Assembly: GCA_037447655.1 (NCBI GenBank)
Contig: JBBHKE010001223.1
Location: forward strand, 302,936 to 366,935
Source: Zygnema cylindricum
Taxonomy: Eukaryota > Streptophyta > Zygnematophyceae > Zygnematales > Zygnemataceae
Direction: 5' to 3'
Length of the DNA stretch: 64,000 nt
The translations under genes and the position numbers were made by a program. The notes beneath the pieces were generated by a model. That model saw nothing but the letters and a program-made list of their open reading frames with translations, was not told the DNA's origin and searched no databases. Each line of letters starts with the position of its first letter. The stretch's first letter is position 1. Positions 24,101 to 31,059 of this stretch are shown here, piece after piece.

Positions 24101-27100
24101 AAAAATCACCAAATCTACACCAAAATTCACTGGATTTTGCCCCAAAATGCCCCATTTTTTTATCCAGTTTCACCCCAAATCAATGTCTCAACCGAATAAC
24201 TATCCTTTTTCCACTCACTTGAATAGAAAGTACTATATCCACACCCCTTTCCGAATCGTGTTTGCAAATTTCGCGAATACATGAAGCTCGAGAAAATCGC
24301 AACTCTTTCGGAGATTCCTCGTTGGACAAAAAAGAAGGGCTAAGGGTTTTTTCCAATTGCGGAAATGTCCTATCCATTTTTTTCCACAATTCGCATAAAA
24401 GACGAATTCCGACAGCTTGCAATTCACTTTTGGAGGAAAAGACAAAAAGGAAAAAAAAAAGGGTTTTTGGACGGTTAAGTCATCAATGATTACATCAACC
24501 AGTTAGTCACAGTGAACATTTGGCAACCAACATCATCAATAATATCGAGTAGTTATTCAAACTATCGATTCATTAATAAAAATATATGGAATGGTTATTT
24601 AGACTTATCCACAGAAATTGACTACAGACAAACGTGACAGCTGTATTCACACGACTAAACTTTGGAAAAAGTATTTTAAAGAATTGTAGAGATGGCGCCA
24701 AAATTTACAGACAGGAGAACAACAACATTTTGGAGGTACGGTGCGACTGTGCAAATTACAGTTGTCACCCGTGTACCTTTTTTTTTAATTGTGGGGTCAA
24801 TTTAACCTCTCCCAATACCATGGCGATTCCTTTCTTTCAAATAATCTTACCTCTTGCCTGTCCCCTGTAAGTTCGAATCTTACCTTTCAATTGAGAGAAC
24901 GCCCCCATTTCACACGCATTGGTTCAAATCACAGCATATGCAGACAAAAGTCGAGAAGATTAGCTCGTGTACAAAAATAATTTACATGTGGGACAGTTTT
25001 ATAATCTGTGAAACCGCGTCCTTACCTCCACAAACTGTTGTTTCTGTCCTGTCCAAAACGGCGTCATCTCTAAGATTCTTTGAATTGTACGTTCACAATA
25101 TTTTGTCCATAGTACAGCTGTCAGCTTTTTATATGAGATGTGACTTCAATGGATATATTACTCCCCTCGATTTATCAATAACTGCATGGAATAGTTACTT
25201 AGACAATCATTTTATCATTAAAAATATAGAACAGTTTGTATAAACAATCGATCTATCATTGCTTATATGGAATAATTTTTTGAAGGACCAACTTTTCATT
25301 AATAATATCGAACAGTTACATGCATTAAACATTTGACTCATCAGTCATCAACAAGAAGACGGAGAAACAAAAAGGACTGCAAACACTTTCTTTTAAAAAT
25401 TTGACTTATTCAATCAGTTATTTTTTCATACTCGTCCATGTGTGTGTCTAATTTCTGTTCAGAAAAATCTGTGTGAAATACATAAAAAAAAAAAACGCAA
25501 AAACCCACCTTTCAAATATAACCCATCTCATAAAATAAAAAATACATCACAACAGATAAAACCGGGAAAAACAACCAAAACACACACACACACACACAAG
25601 GGAAAACAATAAACCGAAACAGAACGGAAAAAGAAAGAAGGAAAAAAAACTTACACTGAAGACGTGGGTCCCATCAACGAATACAACATTTGCAAAACCG
25701 GTCCCAAAACCGCCACGTGGCAAGCCAGGGAAGGCAGCACCTGCAGCAGAGCCAGCTGTATCTCTGCTGTTTCCTCTTGGTCGTATGTTGTTTTCTCCTG
25801 ACAGTGTGGCATCTCCTGGCTGTCGGTTGGTCTTTTCTGACGGTGCTCCAGGTCTTTAGAAGTGAGATTTTGTCCCATTCGAAGGCAATATAAGACAGAG
25901 GGAAGGAGGGAGAGTCCCCAGAGCGGCTCGGATTCTCCCAGAGAGGCCATGGCTTTGGCCGCGGCCACTTTTACGGGAGGGTGGGGGTGGAGGGAGGCAG
26001 ATAGGAGGAGCATCCCGAGTGAGAGAACTATTTCTGCGACAAGAAAAGCCCAACGAGGTTTTATTGTTTTAACGATTTTAGCTGTTTCAACGGTTTTAAC
26101 TGTTTTAACAGCTTTAAATGTTTTAACAGTTTCAACCGTTTTAACAGCTCTTTTTTTTCATTTTGATGTTAACTTGTAGTTATGTTGATATGCTCTGATG
26201 GATTAGCTGAAAAGGTGGAGAGAAAGAATGAATAGTTTGACAAAGGGATGTGTCCGTGGGACGCTTTAGAGAGGATTTGATAGTTTTAGTGGTAAATAAG
26301 TTTTAAAGGAAATTTGTTTTTTATGTTGTTCTTATGTTCAATTGCCCCAATTGTCTGTGAGAGGGAGGGGGGAAAGGGAGAAAGGAGAGAGAGAGGCAGA
26401 GAGTGAGAGAGGGAGCGAGAGAGGGAGCGAGAGAAAGAAATCACTAAGGAACTTCGATTATTTTAACGATTTCAATATTGGTTTGTGAGTAATGTTTTTA
26501 ATCTCTTACTGGTCATAAAGACCATAACAAAAGCGTTTTGAAAAAAAAAAGGGGGCCTAGGTAAGAGGAGCAAGTTCAAAGAAACATTTATGAATACACA
26601 AGAATTTTAGATTAAAAAACAAAAAAGCAAAGTAAATGACTTCAATTTATGGGTGACAAGAAAAAAAAGGAAATGAAAAAATATATACACGACTATTTTT
26701 TTAAGGTCCTCCTAATCTCACCTGGGTTTTGACCAATCCCAGCGCTCGATTTTCCACCGACCTTTTTTGCCTCCTTTCTCTTTTTCTCCAAATACAATAT
26801 GAGTTCCCCAAACCACCTTTCTGAAGGACTTTTCTCTCTCTTCTCTCCCTCTTCTCTCTCCTCTCTCTCCTCTCTCCCCTCTTTCGCCTCTCTCACTTTC
26901 ATCTGACTGCATCCAACAGAAACCCAAGTCTCCACCGGTTTGCTGTTTTCCCAAAGATTTTTCAAAAGGTCTTCGACTACTGAAAATAATTCCAGATTAC
27001 CATTTGTGTATTTTTGCATTTCCAGTCTCAGCTTTTCTTTATTTTCCCAAAAACTTGGATTTTCTGCGGGAGAGGAAAATACGACACTTTGGGCAGCTGT

Positions 27101-30100
27101 TACGGGCAGCTCAAAAAACTTCAAAATCTGCCTAGCTGCTGATTTTACTCGAGTTGAAGGAAGGGAAGTTAAGTTCAGAATTGGGAAGAGAGGTGTAAAT
27201 GACAATTGTTGGATCCTGATTGGTTCCTGGGTATCCTTTAAATCTGAAACAAACAAAACAGAAATAAAAAATAGAAATAAATTTAAGTAACTCCTGAAAA
27301 GCTACATGTTCTGTTAAAAAAATATTTATCATTTTCGACGTACTTACTAACGTATTATTTCAGCTATTTTTTCATCTGTTTGTACTCGTGTGTCAGTTTG
27401 CCCAATGACTTCTTCAAGAAAACATTTGATTAACAATTGAATGTATTAAAAAGTAACTTAAACTCTAAAGTTTAAGAAGATGTTCGGTTTAGGGTAATGA
27501 TAAAACGGTTTCTAAACTTTGAAGCATAGAAAAGACATATTTAAAGAATATTATTGCACAGGCGGAAATTGATCCTGGCTTCGTCAAAAAGTAATTGCTA
27601 ATCCAACGGAAATGGTAACAAAAAATAGATGGCCAAAAACTCTGTCAATTTTTTTATTTTTGTAGACAACTGTACAGACAACTGTTCACAAAAATGAAGA
27701 AAGAGTTAAAATTTTGCTGCTCTGTAGTATGGAACTGAAAAATTGCATGTAACTGAAAACATTGCTCTGGGTTCAATTTCTTCCCACTTTTTTTGGAACT
27801 CGTTTGCAAATCCACGGAAAAACCGAAAAAAATTGAATAAAACAATGAAAATGGCACTATTTATTACAAACATCACACAGGATGACCAAGTTTTCCATTT
27901 CACAACAGATTCCCTGGATTTCTCTTTTTAACAATATAATAATTGAACTTTTCAAAGTATATATGTTTCACACAACGCTATTTTCTAGAATGGGAATGTC
28001 TTATTTTCTCCTCTCATGACGGGAGAGGGGGGGAGAAGGGGAGAGGGGAGAGGGGAGAGGGGAGAGGGGAGAGGGAGAGAGAGGGTACTCGCTTTATACA
28101 CAATCTTCAAAAGGTGAAAAAGACAGCATTTACATCAATGAAACTACAAAAAAGACCACTGTCGTTATTAGTATTGACAATTTTTTTCTCTGTATAATAA
28201 GCTTCTTGAGCTTTTACTAATTAAAGAAGTGAGACAAAAAAACAAACAAGACAAAAAAAAGGTGGCCCTCGCAGCCGTTACTTCGTCATCTGTTGACAAG
28301 TTTATAACAGTGTTCCCAACGCTAATCTACGCTAATAACGGTTTTCCCACATTGGAGGTTGACTCATATAGTCTTAAACAAATTTAACCTGTTTCATCCA
28401 CCGTCAGAAGTTTTCTACACTATATTTCAATTAGTGAAGGTCCCAATGAAGCAAGAGTTTTTAGGGTGAACTGGATGTTTAAATGTAAACTTCTATTACT
28501 GTCTATTTTTCCTTGTAAAAGACAAAAAGAGGTCCCAGATCTGTAATTAGCTTACCGAGAGCTAACCTTTTTCTCGTCGAAAGACGTCGTCCATAATACG
28601 AAGTATCGCGAGTTGTTCATCTTCAAATCCTGATCGACCAAGAAGGAACCCTAAAGAAGGAAGATAACATCGTATTCCAAAACCGAAAAACTCTCTATTG
28701 TGATTCACAAGTAAAGTTCGCAAAATTCTACGGAAGTTTACTATGATTGTCAAACAGGATCGTTTATCCACTTGAAGTTCATGACAAAGTCCCAAAAGTG
28801 AACCCATAATTTTTCTGCTGAAAATTTTTGCCTCCTGTATGATAACATTTCTAAGAGAAAATAGTCAGTAAAAGAGTTTTTTCGCCGTATTGTTCTTTCT
28901 AAGTAATCTTTCTAATACATTGAGCTCTACACATTTTAGTGTATTCAAAAAGACAAAATAAGAACCTTTCATGAATGTAAATTGTTTTCTCTATACTAGT
29001 CACCTACTTTGTCCTCTATCAAACTAAATGTTTTTGGGGGTTCAAGGATATTCCCTATTTCCAGTATTTTGCGGTAAAAAAATTCTCGGGCATAGAGCCC
29101 AGAAATATACTCCATTCCAGACTTGATAAAGACTTGATATTTATCATTAATATTATAACCACATAATGCCAAATTTATGACAACAAGAAAAAACCTCTTG
29201 GGAGGTCGTTAAAACATCAATTCTGTCCCTTTGCTCACAGCTTCGGATCACCTTCTAACTCTTCAACTACAACACGTCACCGTTTATTAGCAAAGACCAC
29301 ACTAAGTTCAAAGTAAATTTATTTGATCTATTTGATGGCTTTAAGACGAAATAAACCAAGAGACTTGGTGGAGTACAAAACAAACATGATGAAAATGATC
29401 TGAAAATGTCACACACAAATGCGTAGGAATAAAATTGCAATCATGGAAACAAAACAAAACAAAACAGAACCATTAGAGCAACAGCCCCCAAAAACAAACA
29501 ATTTGAGGGATAAATTGAGTCTCACCTCCATGAACTCTTGTCCTTTATGTGCGACAGCTGTCAGTAATAATTCTGCCACCTCAGCTCCAGCAAATGCAGA
29601 AAACTTTCTCTCCTAAAAGATTACATAAAAAAAAAAAAAAAACTGGAGAAAGACGGAAGAGAATGACAAACCAAACCCATGTCTAATTTCGTTTTCTTGG
29701 TCACCATTTTAGTTTGAAACAAAGTCTTCCAAAAAAGTGAAATATCAATAAGTAACGAGTTTCCTCCTGTCTTTGCAGCTTCCAAACAAACAAAAAAAAA
29801 GGAAAGTTTAAGCAATATGTACATACAATCTACTTACTTTACATATTATACACTATAAATTGTCACTGAATGTTTTATGAAATACATATAGTATATGAAG
29901 TACCTCATAAGTTTGGAGTCTGTATTTGGGAAGACAATTTCCCATAAGTCGAAGGATGGGCAATAGAAGTTTCCCAGAAGATTCGCTCAGTCTCACAAGA
30001 TGAGAATGTAGCAATCTCCGAAACTCAGGTTGTCCATTTATCATTTGGGGATCCAAAAAAGATTTCTGAAAAAAAAAAGCCACCGACTGAAAAGCCTTTG

Positions 30101-30179
30101 ACTGGTCGGGAGCTCGTAGGAGAAGAATCGCCAGCTGTCGCAAAATATCTGGTTCGGCTTCTTTGCAAGATAAAAGGAC
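11726..30179 (-). CDS. RST1: RST1/focadhesin (FOCAD) family protein, 18 exons, 5' end missing
   Basis: Plant RST1 is a large HEAT-like cytosolic protein; with RIPR it links the RNA exosome to the SKI complex in mRNA decay. The animal relative is focadhesin (DUF3730). Exons (minus, 5' to 3'): 30179-29904, 29612-29526, 28834-28567, 27243-26722, 26033-25655, 24426-24219, 23616-23538, 22740-22496, 19864-19734, 18859-18717, 18376-18267, 18057-17755, 17527-17345, 16463-15024, 14239-13463, 13165-13036, 12555-12431, 12025-11726. Every junction keeps phase, and the joined frame gives ~1,901 residues. Recognised family blocks include 'RLLCELWKKMDR', 'DVIDFYTAW', 'TLAIGALC', 'EWSAAMALASSC', 'LLKAPRLPSLDW', 'ECIKFSITQAP' and 'VTFLDEL'. 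The first exon found corresponds to roughly residue 150-200 of the plant protein, so the N-terminus is upstream or lost. One intron is GC-AG. Exons 4 and 14 have Glu/Arg-rich insertions. Confidence 0.92.
12029..12147 (+). repeat. Polypurine tract in last RST1 intron
   Basis: GA/GGGA-rich on the plus strand, ending in a pure (GA)n run at 12116-12146. In the RST1 pre-mRNA it is a CT-rich tract directly upstream of the last acceptor. Confidence 0.9.
12431..12555 (-). CDS. RST1: RST1 exon 17
   Basis: 125 nt, acceptor GGTTTGCAG, donor CTG|GTAAAG, ends in phase 0. Codes 'KKTWFLDSLDIAAVASRPSL', matching 'KRQWLVDAVEISCISSYPST' of plant RST1. Confidence 0.9.
13036..13165 (-). CDS. RST1: RST1 exon 16
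   Basis: 130 nt, acceptor GGCTTTGCAG, donor TACAG|GTGGAA, ends in phase 1. Codes 'CVRAISMRSLLVLNGVLNST', which fits the 'RLVKIGSIPLTELGRLKAHI' block of plant RST1. Confidence 0.85.
13463..14239 (-). CDS. RST1: RST1 exon 15
   Basis: 777 nt (259 codons), acceptor CAATACAG, donor GAAG|GTACAT, phase 0 to 0. The best-conserved part: 'LRCLLKAPRLPSLDW' (plant 'LRCLSQAPRLPTLDW'), 'ECIKFSITQAPHVLPLVTFL' (plant 'ECIKFAMAHASQFDPLLTFL'), 'KVFSKSRSQKLLGD', and the end 'EWRAATKCL..GNPEWRL'. Confidence 0.96.
15024..16463 (-). CDS. RST1: RST1 exon 14, large
   Basis: 1,440 nt (480 codons), acceptor TTTTGCAG, donor AACG|GTATTT, phase 0 to 0. It begins 'GRVQFSVAVSLGSIAAS', equivalent to 'LVKGACGVGLGFSCQDLL' of plant RST1, and includes 'MWATIGVIIGLGFAMKGCER' and repeated short helices. 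Low-complexity Glu and Glu/Arg/Gly insertions coded by GAG/GAGAGG runs occur near 16075-16115 and 15445-15490. It ends 'GALRKLVEWLLSV'. Confidence 0.93.
17345..17527 (-). CDS. RST1: RST1 exon 13
   Basis: 183 nt, acceptor CCCACTCAG, donor AAAG|GTAAGG, phase 0 to 0. Codes 'LPPSEHQLVSEIVEFL' and 'EWSAAMALASSCSALHPTE', matching plant RST1 'LPPSAHTVKSAASNFL' and 'QWSAAISLGLISSCLHVTD'. Confidence 0.95.
17640..17747 (+). repeat. Polypurine tract in RST1 intron after exon 12
   Basis: G-runs (GGGGGGGG, GGAGGGGGA) then GAGAGA on the plus strand, starting just after the donor at 17754 as read on the minus strand. It is CT-rich in the transcript. Confidence 0.9.
17755..18057 (-). CDS. RST1: RST1 exon 12
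   Basis: 303 nt, acceptor CTGGAAG, donor TGTCAG|GTGGTT, phase 0 to 0. Codes 'LLALKSWREFVPRWVQAK' and 'VSENATLAIGALCQ', two strong plant RST1 blocks ('LQSWKSFMRRWMRA', 'ENIALAIGALC'). Confidence 0.93.
18267..18376 (-). CDS. RST1: RST1 exon 11
   Basis: 110 nt, acceptor TTTTTTTTCAG, donor GAGAG|GTATTT, ends in phase 0. Codes 'LPGASLLSFEVPSPSPPD', matching 'LPGAALLCLSFTPK' of plant RST1. This match fixes the phase and so supports the GC donor of the exon before. Confidence 0.85.
18625..18716 (+). repeat. Polypyrimidine tract after RST1 exon 10
   Basis: CCCTCCCTCC/CTCTCCC-rich on the plus strand, thus purine-rich in the RST1 transcript. It begins right after the GC donor at 18716. Confidence 0.85.
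18717..18859 (-). CDS. RST1: RST1 exon 10, GC donor
   Basis: 143 nt, acceptor CCACTTGCAG. It ends in phase 1 at GCAG|GCAAGA, a GC rather than GT donor; no GT donor nearby keeps the next exon in phase. Codes 'RRRGIGQVGPTSKSLRAHKL', matching 'RRRLVKEKK...NKIEKLL' of plant RST1. Confidence 0.8.
18905..19226 (+). repeat. Long polypyrimidine tract (left arm)
   Basis: About 320 bp of CCCTCTCCCTCTTT-type sequence on the plus strand, in the intron between RST1 exons 9 and 10. It pairs in sense with the polypurine tract at 19337-19695; see findings. Confidence 0.92.
19337..19695 (+). repeat. Long polypurine tract (right arm)
   Basis: About 360 bp of GGGAGAGAGGGAGA-type sequence on the plus strand in the same intron as the polypyrimidine tract at 18905-19226, ~110 bp away. 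The two are approximately reverse complements in composition. Long chance frames exist on both strands and are not genes. Confidence 0.92.
19734..19864 (-). CDS. RST1: RST1 exon 9
   Basis: 131 nt, acceptor TTTGTTGCAG, donor TTCAG|GTGAGA, ends in phase 2. Codes 'VEMLEEFFPSLPGEVVTCLF', then 'VIKILDYEF' (plant RST1 'VVRVISYEH'). The intron before it carries the solo LTR at 20573-21655. Confidence 0.9.
20330..20567. repeat. TACTATATACTACA minisatellite, left of solo LTR
   Basis: Degenerate 7-14-bp units (ACTATAT, ACTACAT, ACTATAC) run up to the solo LTR, and the same repeat resumes at 21661. The LTR therefore inserted into a pre-existing array. Confidence 0.85.
20573..21655 (+). mobile_element. 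Solo LTR (copia-1-like) in an RST1 intron
   Basis: 1,083 bp starting TGTTG and ending CAACA, a perfect 5-bp inverted terminus. The flanking target duplication is TATGC at 20568-20572 and 21656-21660. Its start resembles the copia-1 3' LTR start at 6242, and its body resembles 1-835. No coding part remains, as expected after recombination between two LTRs. It lies in the intron between RST1 exons 8 and 9, antisense to the gene. Confidence 0.85.
21661..21765. repeat. TACTATATACTACA minisatellite, right of solo LTR
   Basis: Continuation of the array at 20330-20567, interrupted by the solo LTR. Confidence 0.8.
22083..22300 (+). repeat. Polypurine GGGAGAGGGGAA tract in RST1 intron
   Basis: A ~12-18-bp repeating unit of GGGAGAGGGGGA/GGGGAAGG on the plus strand, in the same intron as the solo LTR. 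Chance frames on both strands are not genes. Confidence 0.9.
22496..22740 (-). CDS. RST1: RST1 exon 8
   Basis: 245 nt, acceptor TTTTACAG preceded by ~200 nt of CT-rich pre-mRNA, donor AAT|GTGAGT, ends in phase 0. Codes 'DFYTAWRVISKIL', which completes the plant RST1 signature 'DVIDFYTAW' across the splice, and 'RIAAFRALAEYN', equivalent to FOCAD 'NAAYRSLANFS'. Confidence 0.93.
22745..22950 (+). repeat. Polypurine tract at RST1 exon 8 acceptor
   Basis: GGGAGAGAGGGAGAAAAGGACAGA-type units. In the transcript this is a ~200-nt CT-rich tract running right up to the exon 8 acceptor at 22741. Confidence 0.9.
23226..23525 (+). repeat. Polypurine tract after RST1 exon 7
   Basis: About 300 bp of GAGAGAGGAGAGG/AGAGACAGAGAG-type sequence on the plus strand, immediately downstream of the exon 7 donor. 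Confidence 0.9.
23538..23616 (-). CDS. RST1: RST1 exon 7
   Basis: 79 nt, acceptor TTTATCAG, donor ATCG|GTGAGT, ends in phase 1. Codes 'TVRALGLDSLAFLCKDDVI', equivalent to the 'LQGLHALCQAEVV' helix of FOCAD. Confidence 0.88.
24219..24426 (-). CDS. RST1: RST1 exon 6
   Basis: 208 nt, acceptor CCTCCAAAAG, donor CAA|GTGAGT, ends in phase 0. Codes 'LQAVGIRLLCELWKKMDRTF', one of the best-conserved blocks of the family (compare FOCAD 'LRLLTSLWEKQDRVYP'), then 'RASCIREICK' (FOCAD 'AASIRDICK'). Confidence 0.93.
24480..25350. repeat. Degenerate ~40-bp repeats in RST1 intron 5 (two clusters)
   Basis: Units resembling TCATTAATAATATGGAACAG followed by TTACTTAGACAATCGAT occur at about 24480-24615 and 25165-25350. 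Divergence is high. The DNA between the clusters (24620-25165) shows no clear feature. Confidence 0.4.
25655..26033 (-). CDS. RST1: RST1 exon 5
   Basis: 379 nt, acceptor TTGTCGCAG, donor CAGT|GTAAGT, ends in phase 2. Codes 'PPVKVAAAKAMASLGESEP', 'LLPSVLYCL' and 'LLQVLPSLACHVAVLGPVL', the order seen in plant RST1 and in FOCAD. A Gln/Glu/Lys-rich loop ('DLEHRQKRPTDSQEM') sits between the last two. Confidence 0.9.
26075..26155. repeat. GTTTTAAC-type short tandem repeat
   Basis: About eight units of 9-12 bp of the form TGTTTTAACAG / GGTTTTAACTG, in the RST1 intron just upstream of exon 5. Confidence 0.75.
26360..26440 (+). repeat. Polypurine tract in RST1 intron 4
   Basis: GAGAGGGAGCGAGAGAG-type sequence on the plus strand. 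Confidence 0.8.
26722..27243 (-). CDS. RST1: RST1 exon 4, with Glu/Arg-rich insert
   Basis: 522 nt, acceptor TTTGTTTCAG, donor CCCAG|GTGAGA, ends in phase 1. Codes 'LFPILNLTSLPSTRVKSAA', the 'LPAISLLSSPSKSVKGAA' block of plant RST1. Between about 26825 and 26895 a GAGAGG-type microsatellite is translated as a run of Arg/Glu/Gly ('EGREEREEREEGEKREK'). Confidence 0.88.
28018..28086 (+). repeat. GAGAGGG microsatellite in RST1 intron 3
   Basis: A tandem (GAGAGGG)n-type run of about 65 bp on the plus strand. Confidence 0.9.
28567..28834 (-). CDS. RST1: RST1 exon 3
   Basis: 268 nt, acceptor ATCATACAG, donor AAAAAG|GTTAGC, ends in phase 1. A nearer TTTCTCTTAG acceptor would break the phase. Codes 'IMGSLLGLCHEL' and 'FEDEQLAILRIMDDVF', matching the 'LEHEQLSLLKFL' block of plant RST1. 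Confidence 0.88.
29526..29612 (-). CDS. RST1: RST1 exon 2
   Basis: 87 nt, phase 0 to 0, acceptor TCTTTTAG, donor GAG|GTGAGA. Codes 'AEVAELLLTAVAHKGQEF', which fits the helix preceding the 'EAQL' block of plant RST1. Confidence 0.85.
29904..30179 (-). CDS. RST1: RST1 exon 1 of those found
   Basis: 276 nt. Acceptor TTTTTTTCAG, donor GAG|GTACTT, ends in phase 0. It has 'DILRQLAILLLRAP' and 'KLLLPILRLMGNCLPKY', the latter matching the 'VLRLL.GCL' block of plant RST1. It has an acceptor, so at least one exon must precede it; none was identified between 30180 and 31050. Confidence 0.85.
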
Positions 30180-31050
30180 CTGAAAAAAACCGAATTTAAA
30201 AAATTAAAAAAACAGTAAATGAATAAGCCTTAAAAAAACCTGAGAAGACAAGGTAAATGAATCGGGTCAAGAAGTTGTTACTTTATACGTAAAGTAGGAT
30301 CAAAGACTTTAAAGTACCACATAGACTACAAAAGAACAGAAAAAACTAAACCACAATTAAAAAAAAAAAAACATTGAGAGGGAGAATGTGAAATCCACAA
30401 TAAAGATAATTTGTCCGTCATCATCCGTTCTTCTTAAAAAGGAGATTTATGAGAGAGAAATCCAGACCAATTAGACACATTTTTCAGTGAAACAGGGATA
30501 AGTCCTATCAATAGAACCTTTTGAATTGGAAATACAAAACTATGAGCATCTTAATGTTGTCACCATTCATGAAAGTTTTTGGAATCCAGAATGCTTTCTA
30601 AAAAAGGTTATTTCATGCTGCTTCAGAACAGGAAGAAACATTTATTACAGACAACACTTAAACAAGGATGCACCCCAAGAAGAACTGTATCACAATTAAT
30701 GTGGACTAGCATTATGAACACAATTTTAAACTCGTCAACAAGGCTCAAATTAATTATGACAAATAGCTGAGTTTTTTTACCAATGATTTGGTTAGAACAT
30801 CCGTACCCTCCGTGTGTTTAATTTACCCCATTTGAACCAGTAAAAGCCATGAGCTAAGGTTGCAATAATTAAGCCTCTCTCCCTCTCTCTCCTCTCTCTC
30901 TCTCCTCTCTCTCTCCTCTCTCCCTCTCTCTCCTCTCCCTCTCCTTTCTCCTCTTGTCACTCTCTCTCCTAGTCTTATCTTATCGCTCTTTAAGACTGCT
31001 TTGGAGACTGAGAATATGCAGAGACTGACTTCTGTAGGAGAGGTTTGTGC
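30180..31050. other. Region upstream of the first RST1 exon found
   Basis: The ~150-200 N-terminal residues expected for RST1 are not visible in any minus-strand frame here. It holds AT-rich sequence and a ~90-bp CT-rich microsatellite at 30871-30968. A plus-strand 63-codon frame at 30579 has no recognisable motif. Confidence 0.4.
30871..30968 (+). repeat. CT-rich microsatellite
   Basis: (CTCTCTCC)n-type run on the plus strand, purine-rich if transcribed from the minus strand. Confidence 0.9.
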
Positions 31051-31059
31051 TATTTATAG
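31051..31059 (-). promoter_or_regulatory. TATA box candidate, minus direction
   Basis: CTATAAATA on the minus strand is followed downstream by a TC/AG-rich segment typical of a 5' UTR, then the (GA)n tract. It is ~870 bp upstream of the first RST1 exon found and points toward RST1, so it could be the RST1 promoter. It could equally belong to a retroelement remnant. Confidence 0.3.

Noticed and set aside
29690-29785. Possible extra RST1 exon on the minus strand ('TGGNSLLIDISLFWKTLF')
   Set aside because: It looks protein-like, but its acceptor does not fit the phase of the preceding exon, while the exons on either side join directly in phase and match the family without it.
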